Positions 48,981-60,881 of a DNA stretch of 64,000 nt are shown here, piece by piece. The notes beneath the pieces were generated by a model. It was not told where the DNA came from. It worked only from the letters and a program-made list of their open reading frames with translations, and searched no databases. The position numbers and the translations under genes were made by a program. Source of the DNA: Pyrus communis (lineage: Eukaryota; Streptophyta; Magnoliopsida; Rosales; Rosaceae); contig NC_084806.1 in assembly GCF_963583255.1 (NCBI RefSeq), positions 14,860,317 to 14,924,316 on the forward strand, read 5' to 3'. Numbering within the stretch: position 1 is the first letter of the stretch; every line of letters begins with the position of its first letter.

Positions 48981-50044
48981 GCGTGGAATTTACGTTGCCA
49001 AGAAGATGCGATACGGACAAGGGGATAGCTTGACACGGCGCCGTTTTGAAATTAAGTGCACCCTTTGACGGCGTCATCAAGCCAGTGACTCGGAGAGGAC
49101 GTGGGCGGCATGGCGCGTGATGGAGAATAGGCGGAGGAGGGATATTCCGTTTAGATTCGGTCTCGTGATGTGTCCTAACGACGATCGTCATGATCCATGC
49201 GGAGGCCGTATAAAGTAGTTTTTAAAGTTTCTAATCCACTGGTTCTTGTTTAGGCTGAAGTTGTCACGTGGGGAGGGAGTACACCAACAAACCAAAAAAA
49301 TTGAGAGATTTTTTAGTGCACTTGACGACATGGTTGAGTATACCAATATAACTAGTGAGAATTTCTTTCTGAAGTGTTCGTATTAGTATTATACTATTTA
49401 GTGTATTGGATTGTGGTTTAGAAAAATACTACTTTTACAATATTTTCATACCACAATCGTATTATCTCTCAACAAATATGGAATCCATATGTGTTGATGG
49501 ATCATTTAACAAAATGGTACAAATGTATGAAAAATATGATAAATGTAGCATTAATTGTGTTCTGAGAACATAGAAAAATCTGTCAATGAGATGAGTGATA
49601 ATAACTTTTTCCTTTACGTTTTCATTTCATTTTACACACTACTCCAATCCGTTAGCTCTGTGAATCGATTAAACATTTTGCTTACATGGCAGGAAATTTG
49701 ATGATTTTAGTTTAATTATTCCTACTTCCCTTCACAATACCTACTTATTTAATTTGATTTAATTGTTGAAGATTTGGAATCCAAATTTTATCTTTTGGCT
49801 TTATTTCATGGTGTGGATTTCGGTTAAGATAAAACCCTCCCTTAATATGAAAATTATTCAGTGATGAAAGAAAACTTTGCAGTTGACGCTTTACCATGTG
49901 GTGGAAAACAATCATACTTATACATTTTGATGTGAATTCTCTCTCCTCCAACAAACTAACAATTTAGTTAACACACTATAAACGCCCCAATCGCATCTAA
50001 CGGCCCAATCACAACTCAAGTTAAAAACATCAAAGAATTTCCCT

Positions 50045-50053
50045 TATATAAAT
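50045..50053 (+). promoter_or_regulatory. TATA box of SLU7 gene
   Basis: TATATAAAT 92 bases before the ATG at 50145, in C/T-rich context. Confidence 0.55.
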
Positions 50054-50144
50054 ACCCAGTTTTATGAAATAATTGGTTTCGGTGTTCCTTTATTTTTCCA
50101 GAACGTTCTCCGCTGCTTTAGCGCTGCTCTTCCTGCATTCAACC

Positions 50145-53100
50145 ATGGCTACTGCATCAGGTATAGTTACAGACTTACAGTTCTCGTCGACTCCCAATTT
50201 CTCGAATCGATCGCCGCCTTTCAAATCAAAGTTGTCACTGGTTTTTTTGTCGCTAAATATTTTAGAATCTTGATTAACAAGGAGCGAACGAGGGCTTAAA
50301 TTTTGAAGAAAACCCCATTCTTTTGCGTTTTGAGTGTGAATGATCAAAATATGCTTAGATTTTTTGGGGCTTTTTGAATTGTTGGGGAAGATTGGTCTCA
50401 GTTTTGTGGATAATTCTGATAATTAAGAGCACCCCGTCCATTGAATATTAACATTTATTGGATATTTTCTTAATTTCGAGATATGTTACGTTGCGATTTT
50501 ATCGGAAGAAGATGGATTGGACTCAACGCTTAGGTTTTTGACATTTTGTTTTTTGTAGTGTGAGTTAGGGTGGGAGTGTGAAATGATATTTCAGACTTCA
50601 GAGGTCTATTTCTGCTCAATAATTGGTGAATGAAATTGATCCCTTTTTGCTAATTTAACTACCTTAACAGTTCACAATGTAATTCTGCAAATTCTAGTTA
50701 GTTATCAAGTGCAATTACTGAACAGTTTGGTAAATAGGAACCCATTATGCATACATATATAGACAGAAACATCATGCCGATGTTGGTGTGAGTAATTTGA
50801 TTTCAGTTATGTAATTGTCTAAAACAATTTGAGTAATTGACACTTTTGTAAGAATGCAATCCCGCAATTTGATTTTGTAATGTTTTATGGTGTGTGCAGC
50901 GGCTTTCAAATCAAGGGAGGATCATCGGAAGCAGATGGAATTGGAGGAAGCGCGTAAAGCTGGGCTAGCGCCAGCTGAAGTTGATGAGGATGGGAAAGAG
51001 ATTAATCCTCATATTCCTCAATATATGTCAAATGCACCTTGGTATCTTAAGGCTAATCAACGAGTAAGCTAACATTCTAAGATTCGTCAACCCTTTCCCT
51101 TACTTAGATGTCAAGGTGACATATGCTTAGCGTCTTTTTTCTATTTCTGTGTAGAGTTTGAAACATCAACGGAAATGCAAATCAGATCCAAATTATACAA
51201 AATCCTGGTACGACAGAGGTGCAAAGACTTTTCGGGCTGATAAATACCGGAAGGGAGCATGTGAAAAGTATGTGGATCATGCATTGCTTATAATACTGGT
51301 TCCTGATTTTCTTCTCCAGCTGTCGTACCACATCTAGCTTGTCATCTTCACTAAGATATCGGTAACCGAATCTCAAATATCATATACTTGTTCACTAATT
51401 GTAGTGGGAGTTTAATGATCACGTCTTTCCGCTGGGAAGTGCTTTTCATATAGGGAATGACAAGATTGCTGATGGTGTTATGAGCTCACAAGATTCATAT
51501 ATCCACTCTTATCCAAAACTGGTTTGTTAGTCGATCAAAGAATTTAGATGCATTTACTTAATAATTTTATAATTTGTGATGGTACCATGAGTTTTTTCAG
51601 GAAACTATACTCGGTTGTTAAATTGTTGAATGCCTACAGACAAGTTTTGATCTGGTTTTCTATAGTCACTGTAGTAATATAATCATGTTAGTAACAAAAG
51701 CTTGTGTATCTTATTTACTTATTCTTGGGGATAGGATGCATATTTTAGCCCATGAAAGAAAATTTAAACTCTTCTTACCATATTTTGTGTTAGAGTTGGG
51801 ATTTATTTATTACCAGGGGGTTTCATCCTTTTCTTTTTACAGCTGTGGGGCGATCACGCATACCACAAAGTTGTGCACGGAGAGGCCTAGAAAAAAAGGA
51901 GCAAGATGGACAGACATGCACATTGCACCTGATGAAAAAATAGAGAGTTTTGAGCTGGATTATGATGGAAAACGGGATAGATGGAATGGTTTTGATGCAG
52001 CAACTTATGCTCATATCATTGAGAGATACGAGGCAAGGGACGAGGCTAGAAGGAAATACCTGAAGGAACAGCAGATAAAAAAGTTGGAGGAGAAAAATAT
52101 TAAGCAGAATGGGGAAGGGGAGGTTAGTGAAGATGATGAGGATGTCGATGCTCTGAAGGTAGATGAGGCCAAGGTTGACGAAAGCAAACAGATGGATTTT
52201 GCAAAGGTTGAGAAGCGTGTTCGCACGACTGGTGGTGGAAGCACCGGAACTGTGAGGCATGTATTGCTTTGTTTGCTATCTCCTTGATAGTCTGTGTGTT
52301 GTTTAATACGAAACATTTTTTATTTTGTGTATGGCCTTCCCCCAAAAGATGATTCACACATGGTTTTAATTTTGAATTCTCTTGGTTCAGAAATTTGCGC
52401 ATTCGGGAGGACACAGCTAAATATCTTTTGAATCTTGATGTCAATTCTGCTTATTATGATCCCAAAACTCGGTCCATGCGTGAAGATCCTCTTCCTGATG
52501 CTAACCCGAATGATAAGTTTTATGGAGTGAGTTGTCGAACTCGGAATATTTTTTTAATTCTATGAATGTGAAGGAAAAATGATTTGTCAACTTGCCATTT
52601 TTACAGGGAGATAACAAATATAGAGCGAGTGGGCAAGCTCTAGAGTTCAAGCAGCTCAATATTCATGCATGGGAGGCATTTGAAAAAGGGCAAGACATTC
52701 ACATGCAAGCTGCTCCATCTCAAGCAGAATTACTGTATAAGAACTTTAAGGTCATTAAGGAGAGGTTGAAGTCACAAATGAAAGATGCCATTATGGAGAA
52801 GTATGGCAATGCTGCAACTGAAGAGCAACTTCCGAAGGAGCTTCTTTTGGGACAGTCTGAGAACCAAGTTGAATATGATCGTGCTGGCAGAGTTGTAAAA
52901 GGCATGGTATATATGAGATTAAATTATCTTGCCTTGCATTAATGATATTTGTACCTTTTATCTGTATGCAAAAAAAGCGAGAGGGGGAGGATAGTGTCTG
53001 TGTGCATGTCTTATGGGGAGGGGGAGGATAGTGTCTGTGTGCATGATATTTGTACCTTCATTATTTTTAAATGGAGGGGGGAGTTTCAAACCCGGTCGCA

Positions 53101-54344
53101 TGGGTGGAAACCCAACACCCTATCCACTAGGATGTTGGACCACACATGCAAGTTGTTTGCTAACATAAATCTCTTGTGAATTTATCTGATAAATTAATCT
53201 ACCTAGTTGTCTCCTAGGCAATTTCATCTTCAGAATATGCTTGATAATGTCAAGATTGCCCTCTAACTTTTATATGTAGCATCTTTGAATGCTCGGTAAG
53301 GAAATTAACATCTACTTTCTTCCGATTTTCTTTGAAGGAGACATCCCTTCCAAAGAGTAAATATGAAGAGGATGTTTACATCAATAACCACACAAGTGTT
53401 TGGGGATCATGGTGGAAGGATCACCAATGGGGATACAAGTGTTGTAAGCAAACAATTCGGAACAGTTATTGCACTGGTGTAGCTGGAGTTGAGGCTGCCG
53501 AGGCAGCTGCAGACCTAATGAATGTGAACATTGCCCGCAAAGTAGCCTCTGAAGGTTTGTATCTTTCACGTATGTTTTTGTTTATTTATTTTAATGTTTG
53601 AGAACACTGTTTTTATTGTTGATGGAGAGTGCTTTATCCATATTATTAAGTAATATCGTTTATTGTGGTTGATATCATCATTTCGTTTATTGTGATTACG
53701 ATCGTGTTTCCAGATTCTTATTTGTTTTACCTTCGTACATGTGGATATGTCTTGTTACTTTGTTATACTTTGAACTTCTTATCACATTCTGATTCTTCAA
53801 ATTTTTTGCAGACGCCTGCTCCAACAGAAGTAAAAAGGGTTGCTACCTGGGGAACTGATATACCCGACGACTTGGTCCTTGACCAGAAAAAACTTGATGA
53901 TGATCTTAAGAAGGTGATCTTGTGGGATTCATTTTCATTTTCAATTTACTACTTTTAATGTCACTTTATATATTTAATTTGAGATAAACTTTATAATACT
54001 CAACTCACGTCGCCACTATACTAGCCATTGTGTTTCCAAACTTTATTGATTGATTGTTCATGTGTGTTGCTTTTCCCAGGAGGATGAGAGAAAGACGGAA
54101 GAAAAGGATGAAAGAAAGCGCAAATATAATGTTAAGTGGGACGATGAGGTATAGATAAATACCCATTATGTTCCAGTTGTGTTTACCTTTCTTTTCCTTG
54201 TATGATGTTGCTCGAGTACTGTGCTTCCTGGATAAATTTTTTTACACCGTGTCATGCATTTTGTAGGTTACTCCCGAGGAGATGGAGGCATATCGAATGA
54301 AAAAGATTCACCATGACGATCCCATGAAAGATTTCCTGCGCTAA
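50145..54344 (+). CDS. SLU7: SLU7-type pre-mRNA splicing factor (apparent frameshift at exon 8)
   Basis: Ten exons: 50145-50160, 50900-51063, 51155-51267, 51843-52256, 52391-52526, 52607-52906, 53338-53554, 53812-53913, 54080-54148, 54267-54344. SLU7 is a nuclear spliceosomal protein that helps hold exon 1 and select the 3' splice site at the second step. Visible: ISNAPWYL-like segment [11 protein letters not shown]; the CCHC zinc knuckle [14 protein letters not shown] (spanning exons 3/4); KDRKWTD-type [14 protein letters not shown]; the [15 protein letters not shown] region; [29 protein letters not shown]; and the C-terminal [13 protein letters not shown]. Length fits plant SLU7 (about 535). 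Two oddities: intron 4 must use a GC donor (52257-52258) to keep frame, and exon 7 ends in phase 1 while exon 8 must be read in phase 0, so the annotated joins carry a one-base excess (equivalently two bases missing at the exon 8 start). Read literally, translation would stop soon after 53812, losing about 80 residues. An allele defect, unseen splice choice or sequence error are all possible. Confidence 0.9.
53060..53155 (-). mobile_element. tRNA-like SINE remnant in SLU7 intron 6
   Basis: On the minus strand the sequence reads CCAACATCCTAGTGGATAGGGTGTTGGG (split here: CCAACATCC, TAGTGGATAGG, GTGTTGGG) then CCGGGTTTGAAACTCC. These resemble pol III box A and box B of a tRNA-derived SINE. Just upstream, GGGGGAGGATAGTGTCTGTG is duplicated (about 52984 and 53020) between two copies of ATGATATTTGTACCTT (52943 and 53043). 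Confidence 0.55.
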
Positions 54345-55797
54345 AGAGTCAACTGTATTTGCCTTTAATCTGGATACTGTAAGCTTAGAAATCTTAATTA
54401 GCATCTTGTCGATTAGGCTCCGAGAAACATTTGCAGAAAACCTGCAGTTGTCTGAGCTCTTTGGATCTTGTTATTTTTTAGCACATCTGTAGAACGATGA
54501 AATCATATTAGAAAGAGGACAATTGGATTCAACTCTACTTCTCCATGGATTGTGGAAATTGGGATACTAGCATACAAATATGTGGAGGGGCCTTGTAGCA
54601 TCCGAGGTTATGTACGGTTTCCGTCCTCCGTCAATATTTGCTTGTATAAAAAAGAGAAATGCTCTCCCTCTACACGACTCTCTTTTATTCTAGCTCTTGT
54701 ATTTAATAAATTAAAGCACAACCAAGGGACAAAAACAAAGGGAGGAGTATAAAAGGGGAAACGGAGGTGAGAAATCGTGTACCTAATAAAAACCATACAA
54801 ATACTGTAGAACCTCTTTATGGTAATACTTGATAAGGAATAACCTCTTTATAGTCGTAAAAATTTCGGTCTCAACTTGAGGCCAATTATGTATAGGAATA
54901 AATTCTACATTGTAATAAGTTATAATTATTCTAGGTCCCATATTAAGGAAACTCGCCTCTATATCGTAGTAATAATTGTCAACAACTACAAAAATATGTA
55001 ATGTCACAAATAAAAGTCTAAGATGAACTAAAATATTTTGCTATAAATGTTTGGAAATTGTTTGGAACAATGTTTTACTTTATAGAGATGGTACCACGCT
55101 TTTGAGCTTGTGAGTCCATAATGCGTCGTAAGCATGGACATTTTCCTGGTGAGCTTTTCAAACATGTTTACAGAAAAGCATTAAAGAGAGTACTGCATAC
55201 ACACAAGCACTAGATTTTAAGGCTGAGTATGTTTTTTTCCAATGTTAAATCTTGAAAATTGATGTGCTCCACTTCTAGTTCTTTGTATTCAAGCAATTTT
55301 CATTAAGAGTAACTATGTTAAAAAATAAAATAAAAAATCTAGCTCACTTAGTGATAACCTCTCTAAAATTATAAGATTAGTCCAAACATTAGGACTTTAT
55401 ATATAGATTACAACTATACCTCACAAGGGTGAAGAGGTCCAAATTAACGATCAAGTAATGTAAAATAGATCACAACTAAACTTTTGATTATTTCAGATCC
55501 AAAAACAATAATCTTTAATCTTATATTCTCGACCAATTCACCAATCCACAATAAAGCATTTCCATGTACATATTCCACAGAAAATATTATAAAAAAAAAA
55601 TAATTGAAAGGAAGAAAACCTAAATTGTTTGTATACATCACCACACTTTCTGCAGAAATCACTTCATTCGTCAATCTCTTCACCCTGAAAACAAAAAACT
55701 AGCAAATCTTAAAGCTTGTTCAATCACTCCCATATTTTGTATTGGAAACAAAAAAAAAAAAACAAAACGACCAAAAGTTAAAATAAATTATGTTGAT
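54345..55797. other. SLU7 3' region and gene-free flank
   Basis: The SLU7 3' UTR lies in the first few hundred bases. The part at 54810-54980 repeats CCTCTTTATRGT-type words and may be an old MITE. No coding region recognised. Confidence 0.45.
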
Positions 55798-56490
55798 TTA
55801 TGAACTGCGAGCCAACATCTCCTGGAACTCAAGAAGGGATTTCTCCTTCTGAAGCTTCATGTCTTGCCTAAACTTGTGGATGAACTCCTCCGCTCTTTCA
55901 TCCACTACCCGCAGCTGAGGTGACTTAGCAACCACTGCTTGCCACGCATCTTCAACGCTGTACAAACTCTTCTTATTTCTTTTCACAATCTTCCCATCAT
56001 CCTCCTCGTCAACCGCTTGTTTCACTTTGCTTGTTTCTGCTTGCTCACCAAAATGTCGATCCTTCTTGGCGTCCACACAGACAGCGGCAGGCTCTTCAAA
56101 GAGCTCGTCTATGTGTATGGCTTCCGTATTCTTATTATGATGGAGCTTGTTGTGGTACTGGTAGCCAGATCTTCCCAGCGCATAACCGACGTGGGAGTCA
56201 AAGGTGTCGTAGTGATGGTTATAGTATCGGTTACTAGGGAAGGTAGAGGAAGGTTTGGTGAGAGCGCGGACTTTGGATGGGATAAGAAAATGAAACTTGG
56301 TCTGCAAGGCACGGAGGTGTCTGGCAGTGGTTTTGATTGCTCTGGGGATGTTGAGTTTGTGGAGTTTTGATTGTACTTTATCGGTGAAGCTCCTCCACGT
56401 CCTCTTCGCGCATCCAAACTTCTTTGCCAGCGTCCGGCATGACCTAGAAGTATTGGATCGTAACGAAATCATTGTTTCCTTTCTACACAA
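55798..56490 (-). CDS. DUF761 domain protein
   Basis: A single uninterrupted frame of 230 residues with no introns; a second Met seven codons in (56472, start M-I-S-L-R) is an equally good start. The N-terminal third is basic (RTLAKKFGCAKRTWRSF...). The middle is His/Tyr/Asn-rich (YYNHHYDTFDSHVGYALGR), followed by an acidic/Lys linker and SVEDAWQAVVAKSPQL. The C-terminus, DERAEEFIHKFRQDMKLQKE followed by SLLEFQEMLARS, is the signature of the plant-specific DUF761 (PF05553) family. The family has no established biochemical activity; some members are linked to cotton fibre expression or growth. No signal peptide or membrane segment is apparent. The frame is intact with normal codon use, so it is likely a real gene. 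Confidence 0.88.
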   Translation of the reverse strand: MCRKETMISLRSNTSRSCRTLAKKFGCAKRTWRSFTDKVQSKLHKLNIPRAIKTTARHLRALQTKFHFLIPSKVRALTKPSSTFPSNRYYNHHYDTFDSHVGYALGRSGYQYHNKLHHNKNTEAIHIDELFEEPAAVCVDAKKDRHFGEQAETSKVKQAVDEEDDGKIVKRNKKSLYSVEDAWQAVVAKSPQLRVVDERAEEFIHKFRQDMKLQKEKSLLEFQEMLARSS

Positions 56491-58091
56491 AAACTTTGCT
56501 GCAACGATAAGGCAAATGAGGGTATGATCTATATGATGGCTCGTATGGAAGAAGCTTTTGATACCTTACTTTTTCTGTTTTGCGCTTCTAAATGCTCCCG
56601 TTTTTTGACTAAATTTCGGGAAATGCCATTCTCGTCATAGGTAGCCAGCCAATTCAGAAAAATTCAACTTTGGAATAAGAATGGCAAATTAGCAATAAAG
56701 AAATGAATGATGAGTTGGTTCAACTTTCGGCAAAGCTTGGAGGCCCCAGCTTGGAGCAATCTTGGGTCCTAAGTTTGGCGAGAGAAGAAGACCAACCAAA
56801 GAAATAATTCATGTTTTTAGCATTTGAAACTTTTTGAGTTGTATATGTAGTGTGTGGTGGGGTTTCCAGCATGTCACGTTGTGTTCGTTGTTTTGTGGGC
56901 TGAAATTGTGTGATCTGACTATTTTCTACAGGTCTTCCTACTCTTGTACTAGTTATATGAGTAAATACATGAAAGATAATGTAGAGAAGGCAAGAGAAGC
57001 ATAGAATTATGGGTAATTGTTCTTGATTAGTTGTGGTTTCAATTGAACATCAGTGATTATTATAAATAACTTCAAGCTTGGTGATCGACTTTCTGTACAA
57101 AGAAAACATAAAGGAAAACGAATCCTATTGATTTGGCTATGTAAATGAAGACTGATTTCCATAAATCAGGAGGTGATTTGGGAACTGATTTGGTAAAAAA
57201 AATATCTTTGTGATTTGCTTGTGTGTATCACGTTTATCATGACATAATATGTAATAATTAGTAAAGACATCATTCTATTTACGTTTGGTCAAAAAAGAGA
57301 TTGACTATGGTACGTACATTTATCATTTAATATGCACCTATAAAATATAATCGTTAGACGGTGAATGTATTAAGTAAATGCATATATAGCCAAGAAAAGA
57401 AAGGTAGAATAATTGTTTACATGAGTTCTGATTGGGTAGGTCAATTGATGTTCATGTCCTAACGAGAAGACAAACTGTTTTTAGTTTCAAATACCGACTA
57501 TGTGTGGTTCACATCAAGTGATAAAAACTATAATTTTGACTTCAAGCACTAGTGGTCATCTTTGTCTCACAATAGGCATAATCAGTGTTTGTAACTGAGA
57601 TATAAATTAAATAGGGTTTCTCCTCATGAAGATGTATATATGAATCAATTCATCTACTTGCTTCATAAATTAAATAGGTTGATTACGAAATTTGCTAGAG
57701 CAGCGGCTTCTCTAGATGAAATTTGACAAATATTGTGCCTTCTCCATTGGTACCATTTATCATAATTAAACTTGATGGTGGTACCCTTCCATAGACCATC
57801 TCCAATGCATGTATTTTGAGGTCAAGAATGTTAGTGTTTTGAGTTTTGGGGTGGGTGTATAGGAGTCGAGATTCTCTTCGAATCTTTGCGTGTTGAGCTC
57901 AATAATCTGGAGATTTAGGGAGTTGAAGAGAGAGAAAAAGAGATCGGAACCGTTTAAGTTGTGTGAGTGAACCCGTAATATGAACTAATAAGGACTGCAT
58001 GATTTACAATAATAGTGCAGATCTTCAAATACATCTACTTCAGACACAGAAATCTGAATAAAATTTTAATACGTTATATAGATTTACTAAT
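56491..58091. other. gene-free flank upstream of DUF761 gene
   Basis: The promoter of the minus-strand DUF761 gene must lie in its left part. No coding region or repeat recognised. Confidence 0.45.
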
Positions 58092-58280
58092 GGGAGTAGG
58101 ATTCTCTCCCCTTCTCTTTCCATCCCCTTCTATCCCCTCCTCTCACATTCTCTATTTTGTCTTTCTTTTTCTATAAAAAATTAATATAAGATGTTGACGT
58201 GATTTAATCATGACCGTTCAAATAGGAGGGCAGGGAAGTGGAGGGGGAAAAAAAAAAAAAAGGAAGAGAATCCTACTCCC
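58092..58280. mobile_element. fold-back MITE, 189 bp
   Basis: The ends GGGAGTAGGATTCTCTCCCC and, in reverse complement, GGGAGTAGGATTCTCTTCC are inverted repeats, and C/T-rich and G/A-rich halves pair through the element. CTAAT occurs next to both ends but at slightly different spacing. Confidence 0.7.
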
Positions 58281-58386
58281 TTCTAATGACCAAGGTTGTG
58301 AAAATTTTGAGTGGAAATGTGCCATATCTTAGCCCACTTGCAAAGGAGAAAACGTAGGCCCTGAGTGCCAAAATGCAACCATGTAA

Positions 58387-59023
58387 GGCCATCTCCAACC
58401 GAATGGTCCAGAGGGCCAGAGGGTCGAAAATAGCCAAAAAAGGGTCTCCAACCAAGGGCTAGGCCAAAGGGCTCGTGGGCCCCACAGAATTTGAAAGGGC
58501 CAAAGGGCTGGCCCAATCCAGCCAGCCAGCCAGTCCGAGGCTAGCCAGAGGGATAAGTATTCTTGTCGGATATAACCGACATGAATGCTTAAACAAATTT
58601 TTGAATCCAACGGTTAGCTGACGCTAGTTACCATTGGATTCAATTTGTTTTTTTTAATTCTTAAAAATTCTAATTTTTTTTCCTATAAATACCTAAACCA
58701 TTGATTAAACTTAAGTTCTAATTTTTTTGGTTTTTTGGGCCAGTTACCATTGTAGTTTTTAAATTTAAGTTGTTGGATTTGAATTTAAGTTGTTGTTTTA
58801 GTTTTTAAATTTAAATAATAAATTATGTTTGGCCTTATGGCCCTTTGGTCCTCAGTTGGAGACGGTTTTTTGTGACAGGGCTAAAATAAGTCCTATGCCC
58901 CTTTTAGCCTTCGGTTGGGGACGGAGGTAAATATGGCCTTGTACTATTCATTAAAATATTAATATCTTCGAGGGCCAGAGGGCTAAAACGAGCCCTCTGG
59001 CCAGCCCTCGATTGGAGATGGCC
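58387..59023. mobile_element. Tourist-like (PIF/Harbinger) MITE, TSD TAA
   Basis: TIRs GGCCATCTCCAACC at left and, in reverse complement, GGCCATCTCCAATC at right, flanked by TAA at 58384-58386 and 59024-59026. The subterminal regions repeat CCAGAGGGCCAGAGGG-type words in both orientations. 637 bp, non-coding. Confidence 0.85.
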
Positions 59024-59029
59024 TAAGCC

Positions 59030-59233
59030 GAATGAGGATCCTCTTTGTGAAAATCTCGGGGATCCTTAAATCGTGTTTGTTCATCGTATATCATGCAGTC
59101 AGAAATTATTTTAGATTTTTTATTTTAAATTTAACACAAATAGTACCTGATAGAAACTGACTACACGATATAAACGACACGATTAAAGGATTCCGGGATC
59201 CTCATAAAGAAGATTTAGAGAAGATCCTCATTC
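59030..59233. mobile_element. fold-back MITE (GGATC family), copy 2
   Basis: Starts GAATGAGGATCCTCTT and ends with its inverse, AAGATCCTCATTC. It has an interior similar to 32392-32606 (TCATCGTATATCATG...ACGATATAAACGACACGAT). Only a few bases separate it from the Tourist-like element. Confidence 0.75.
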
Positions 59234-60373
59234 ATGTAAGCCAATGTGGCGCAGACCACAGCACGAAGATAATATCTTTTGTTAAAAAAGAAATTTCCTA
59301 CTTTCTTCACAAATATCGATTGGGTGAAGAGGATTACATGTGACTTGTGAGGCAGGCCTTTGCACTCAACTTTTTTATTGGTCTTCTCGTGGTCTTTTGG
59401 AGCAAAAGCAAAAGCACAATCACAATTTTCTTTTCTTCAGATTTTTATTTTTTTACGTCATGCTCGTAAATAAATAAAAAAAAAGATTATACAAAAATTA
59501 ACTCAAAAATTGTTAACCGAAAAAAATTAAATATAAAAAAAAATTAAACAATTACTAAAGTTGGAGACGCAAATTATAAGTTTCCTAAGAGAAAGATCTA
59601 ACCCAATTTTTATTTATGGTGAAACAATACTAAATTTTTCGAAAAAAAAAGTAAGGAACACCCATAAGTTGGTGGCGAAACTGGAACCACAAGATGAAGA
59701 GCCACGAGCTGAACCAAATGACCTGAATATGTTTCTTGATAAATTTCTAAAGTTAATTCAACTTACAGTATTCTGACTTTTCTTGAAAACTTTAAGCAAA
59801 GTCATTGAATTTCAGGAGAAATGGGAGGGAGCTCCGTTTGCGACCTGAATATGTTTCTTGATAAATTTCTAAAGTTTATTCAACTTACAGTATTCTGACT
59901 TTTCTTGAAAACTTTGAGCAAAGTTATTGAATTTCAGGAGAAATGGGAGGGAGCTCGGTTTGTGTAGTTAATATAACAAGGGAGAACAAAACTAATTACA
60001 ATATAACTGGCTTAATATTATAACGGTCATACCTCGCAAAATACATTAAAGTCGATCAAATCCTTGTGAATTGTTTCTTTTTTGGATGGTACTATCCATA
60101 CACTTATTTTTCTTTCCTACATATCCATACACTTATTTTTCTTTCCTACACATCTCTTGTTAATTTCTGTTTTTTTTTATCTTGTTCAATTAATTCGATG
60201 CGACTGACGAAAATTGAGAGATGTGTGTTGATATCACGCCCTTTTTTTATCCGCACGCCCCTTCTTTCTTCTATAAATCAAATGGATATACCAGACTACG
60301 AGTAAGCCCGAAAGGTATGGTTTAAGGGTGTTGGACTTAATTAGTTTGAATTTATTTTTAATGTGTGGGATAT
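59234..60373. other. gene-free stretch with tandem duplication
   Basis: AT-rich. It holds the 122-bp duplication at 59720-59963 and a 27-bp duplication (CATACACTTATTTTTCTTTCC) near 60098-60150. A short open frame at 59561-59776 was not recognised as a gene. Confidence 0.5.
59720..59963. repeat. tandem duplication, period 122 bp
   Basis: Copies 59720-59841 and 59842-59963 both start GACCTGAATATGTTTCTTG and end GGGAGGGAGCTC(C/G)GTTTG, with about four differences. Confidence 0.92.
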
Positions 60374-60824
60374 TGTAGAATTTTTCAGGTTGACGGTCTG
60401 AGGGCCCACGATACTATCCCTACTTAACCATGTGCACAATCCTCATGTATGGGGTTTTATCACAAAAGACCTTGACGTTAGTTATAGAGAGATTTTTATT
60501 TAAACTACTTTCTCTTTAGCCTTCTAGCTGATGTGGGACAACAATGAGTTCCAACACTCCCCCGCACGTGAGACCCCATTTTGTGGGTCACATGTGGATA
60601 TTACATCGGCAACCATGTGGAGCCATGTCGGGACTCATCCATCACTTAGGGCCAATGGGGACCCACCCAATCATGTGGCATCTTTGGCCTATGTGGAGCC
60701 ATGTCGAGACTTACCCATCGTGCGGGGCCAAACAGGGACCCACCCAATCACATGGCAGTACGGACCTGCCTTCTAGCTCTGATACCATGTAGAATTTTTT
60801 AGGTCGACAGGCCGAGAGCCCACC
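60374..60824 (-). mobile_element. rearranged second copy of TRIM (LTR, interior, partial LTR)
   Basis: One LTR (60374-60556), an interior (60557-60787) and only the first ~37 bases of the other LTR (60788-60824). It is followed by a second copy of the 57-base flank seen at 60316-60373. The arrangement therefore repeats with a period of about 509 bases into the complete TRIM at 60882. Confidence 0.8.
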
Positions 60825-60881
60825 TATGGTTTAAAGGGGTTGGACTTAAGTAGTTTGTATTTATTTTTAAGTGTGGGATAC

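Larger units (their letters stand above)
48861..50144. promoter_or_regulatory. divergent MDH/SLU7 intergenic region
   Basis: About 1.28 kb separate the two start codons, which face away from each other, so both promoters and 5' UTRs must lie here. Each side has a TATA-like motif. The middle (49300-49950) is AT-rich without clear repeats. Confidence 0.6.

Noticed and set aside
53070..53150. Possible tRNA gene on minus strand
   Set aside because: Box-like motifs are present but acceptor stem and cloverleaf do not form; better explained as a SINE remnant.
55939..56417. Long plus- and minus-strand frames overlapping the DUF761 gene
   Set aside because: Alternative-frame shadows of the clear DUF761 reading frame.
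59561..59776. 71-codon frame with an acidic segment ending at the 122-bp duplication
   Set aside because: No family recognised, A-rich start, and its 3' part is inside the tandem duplication.
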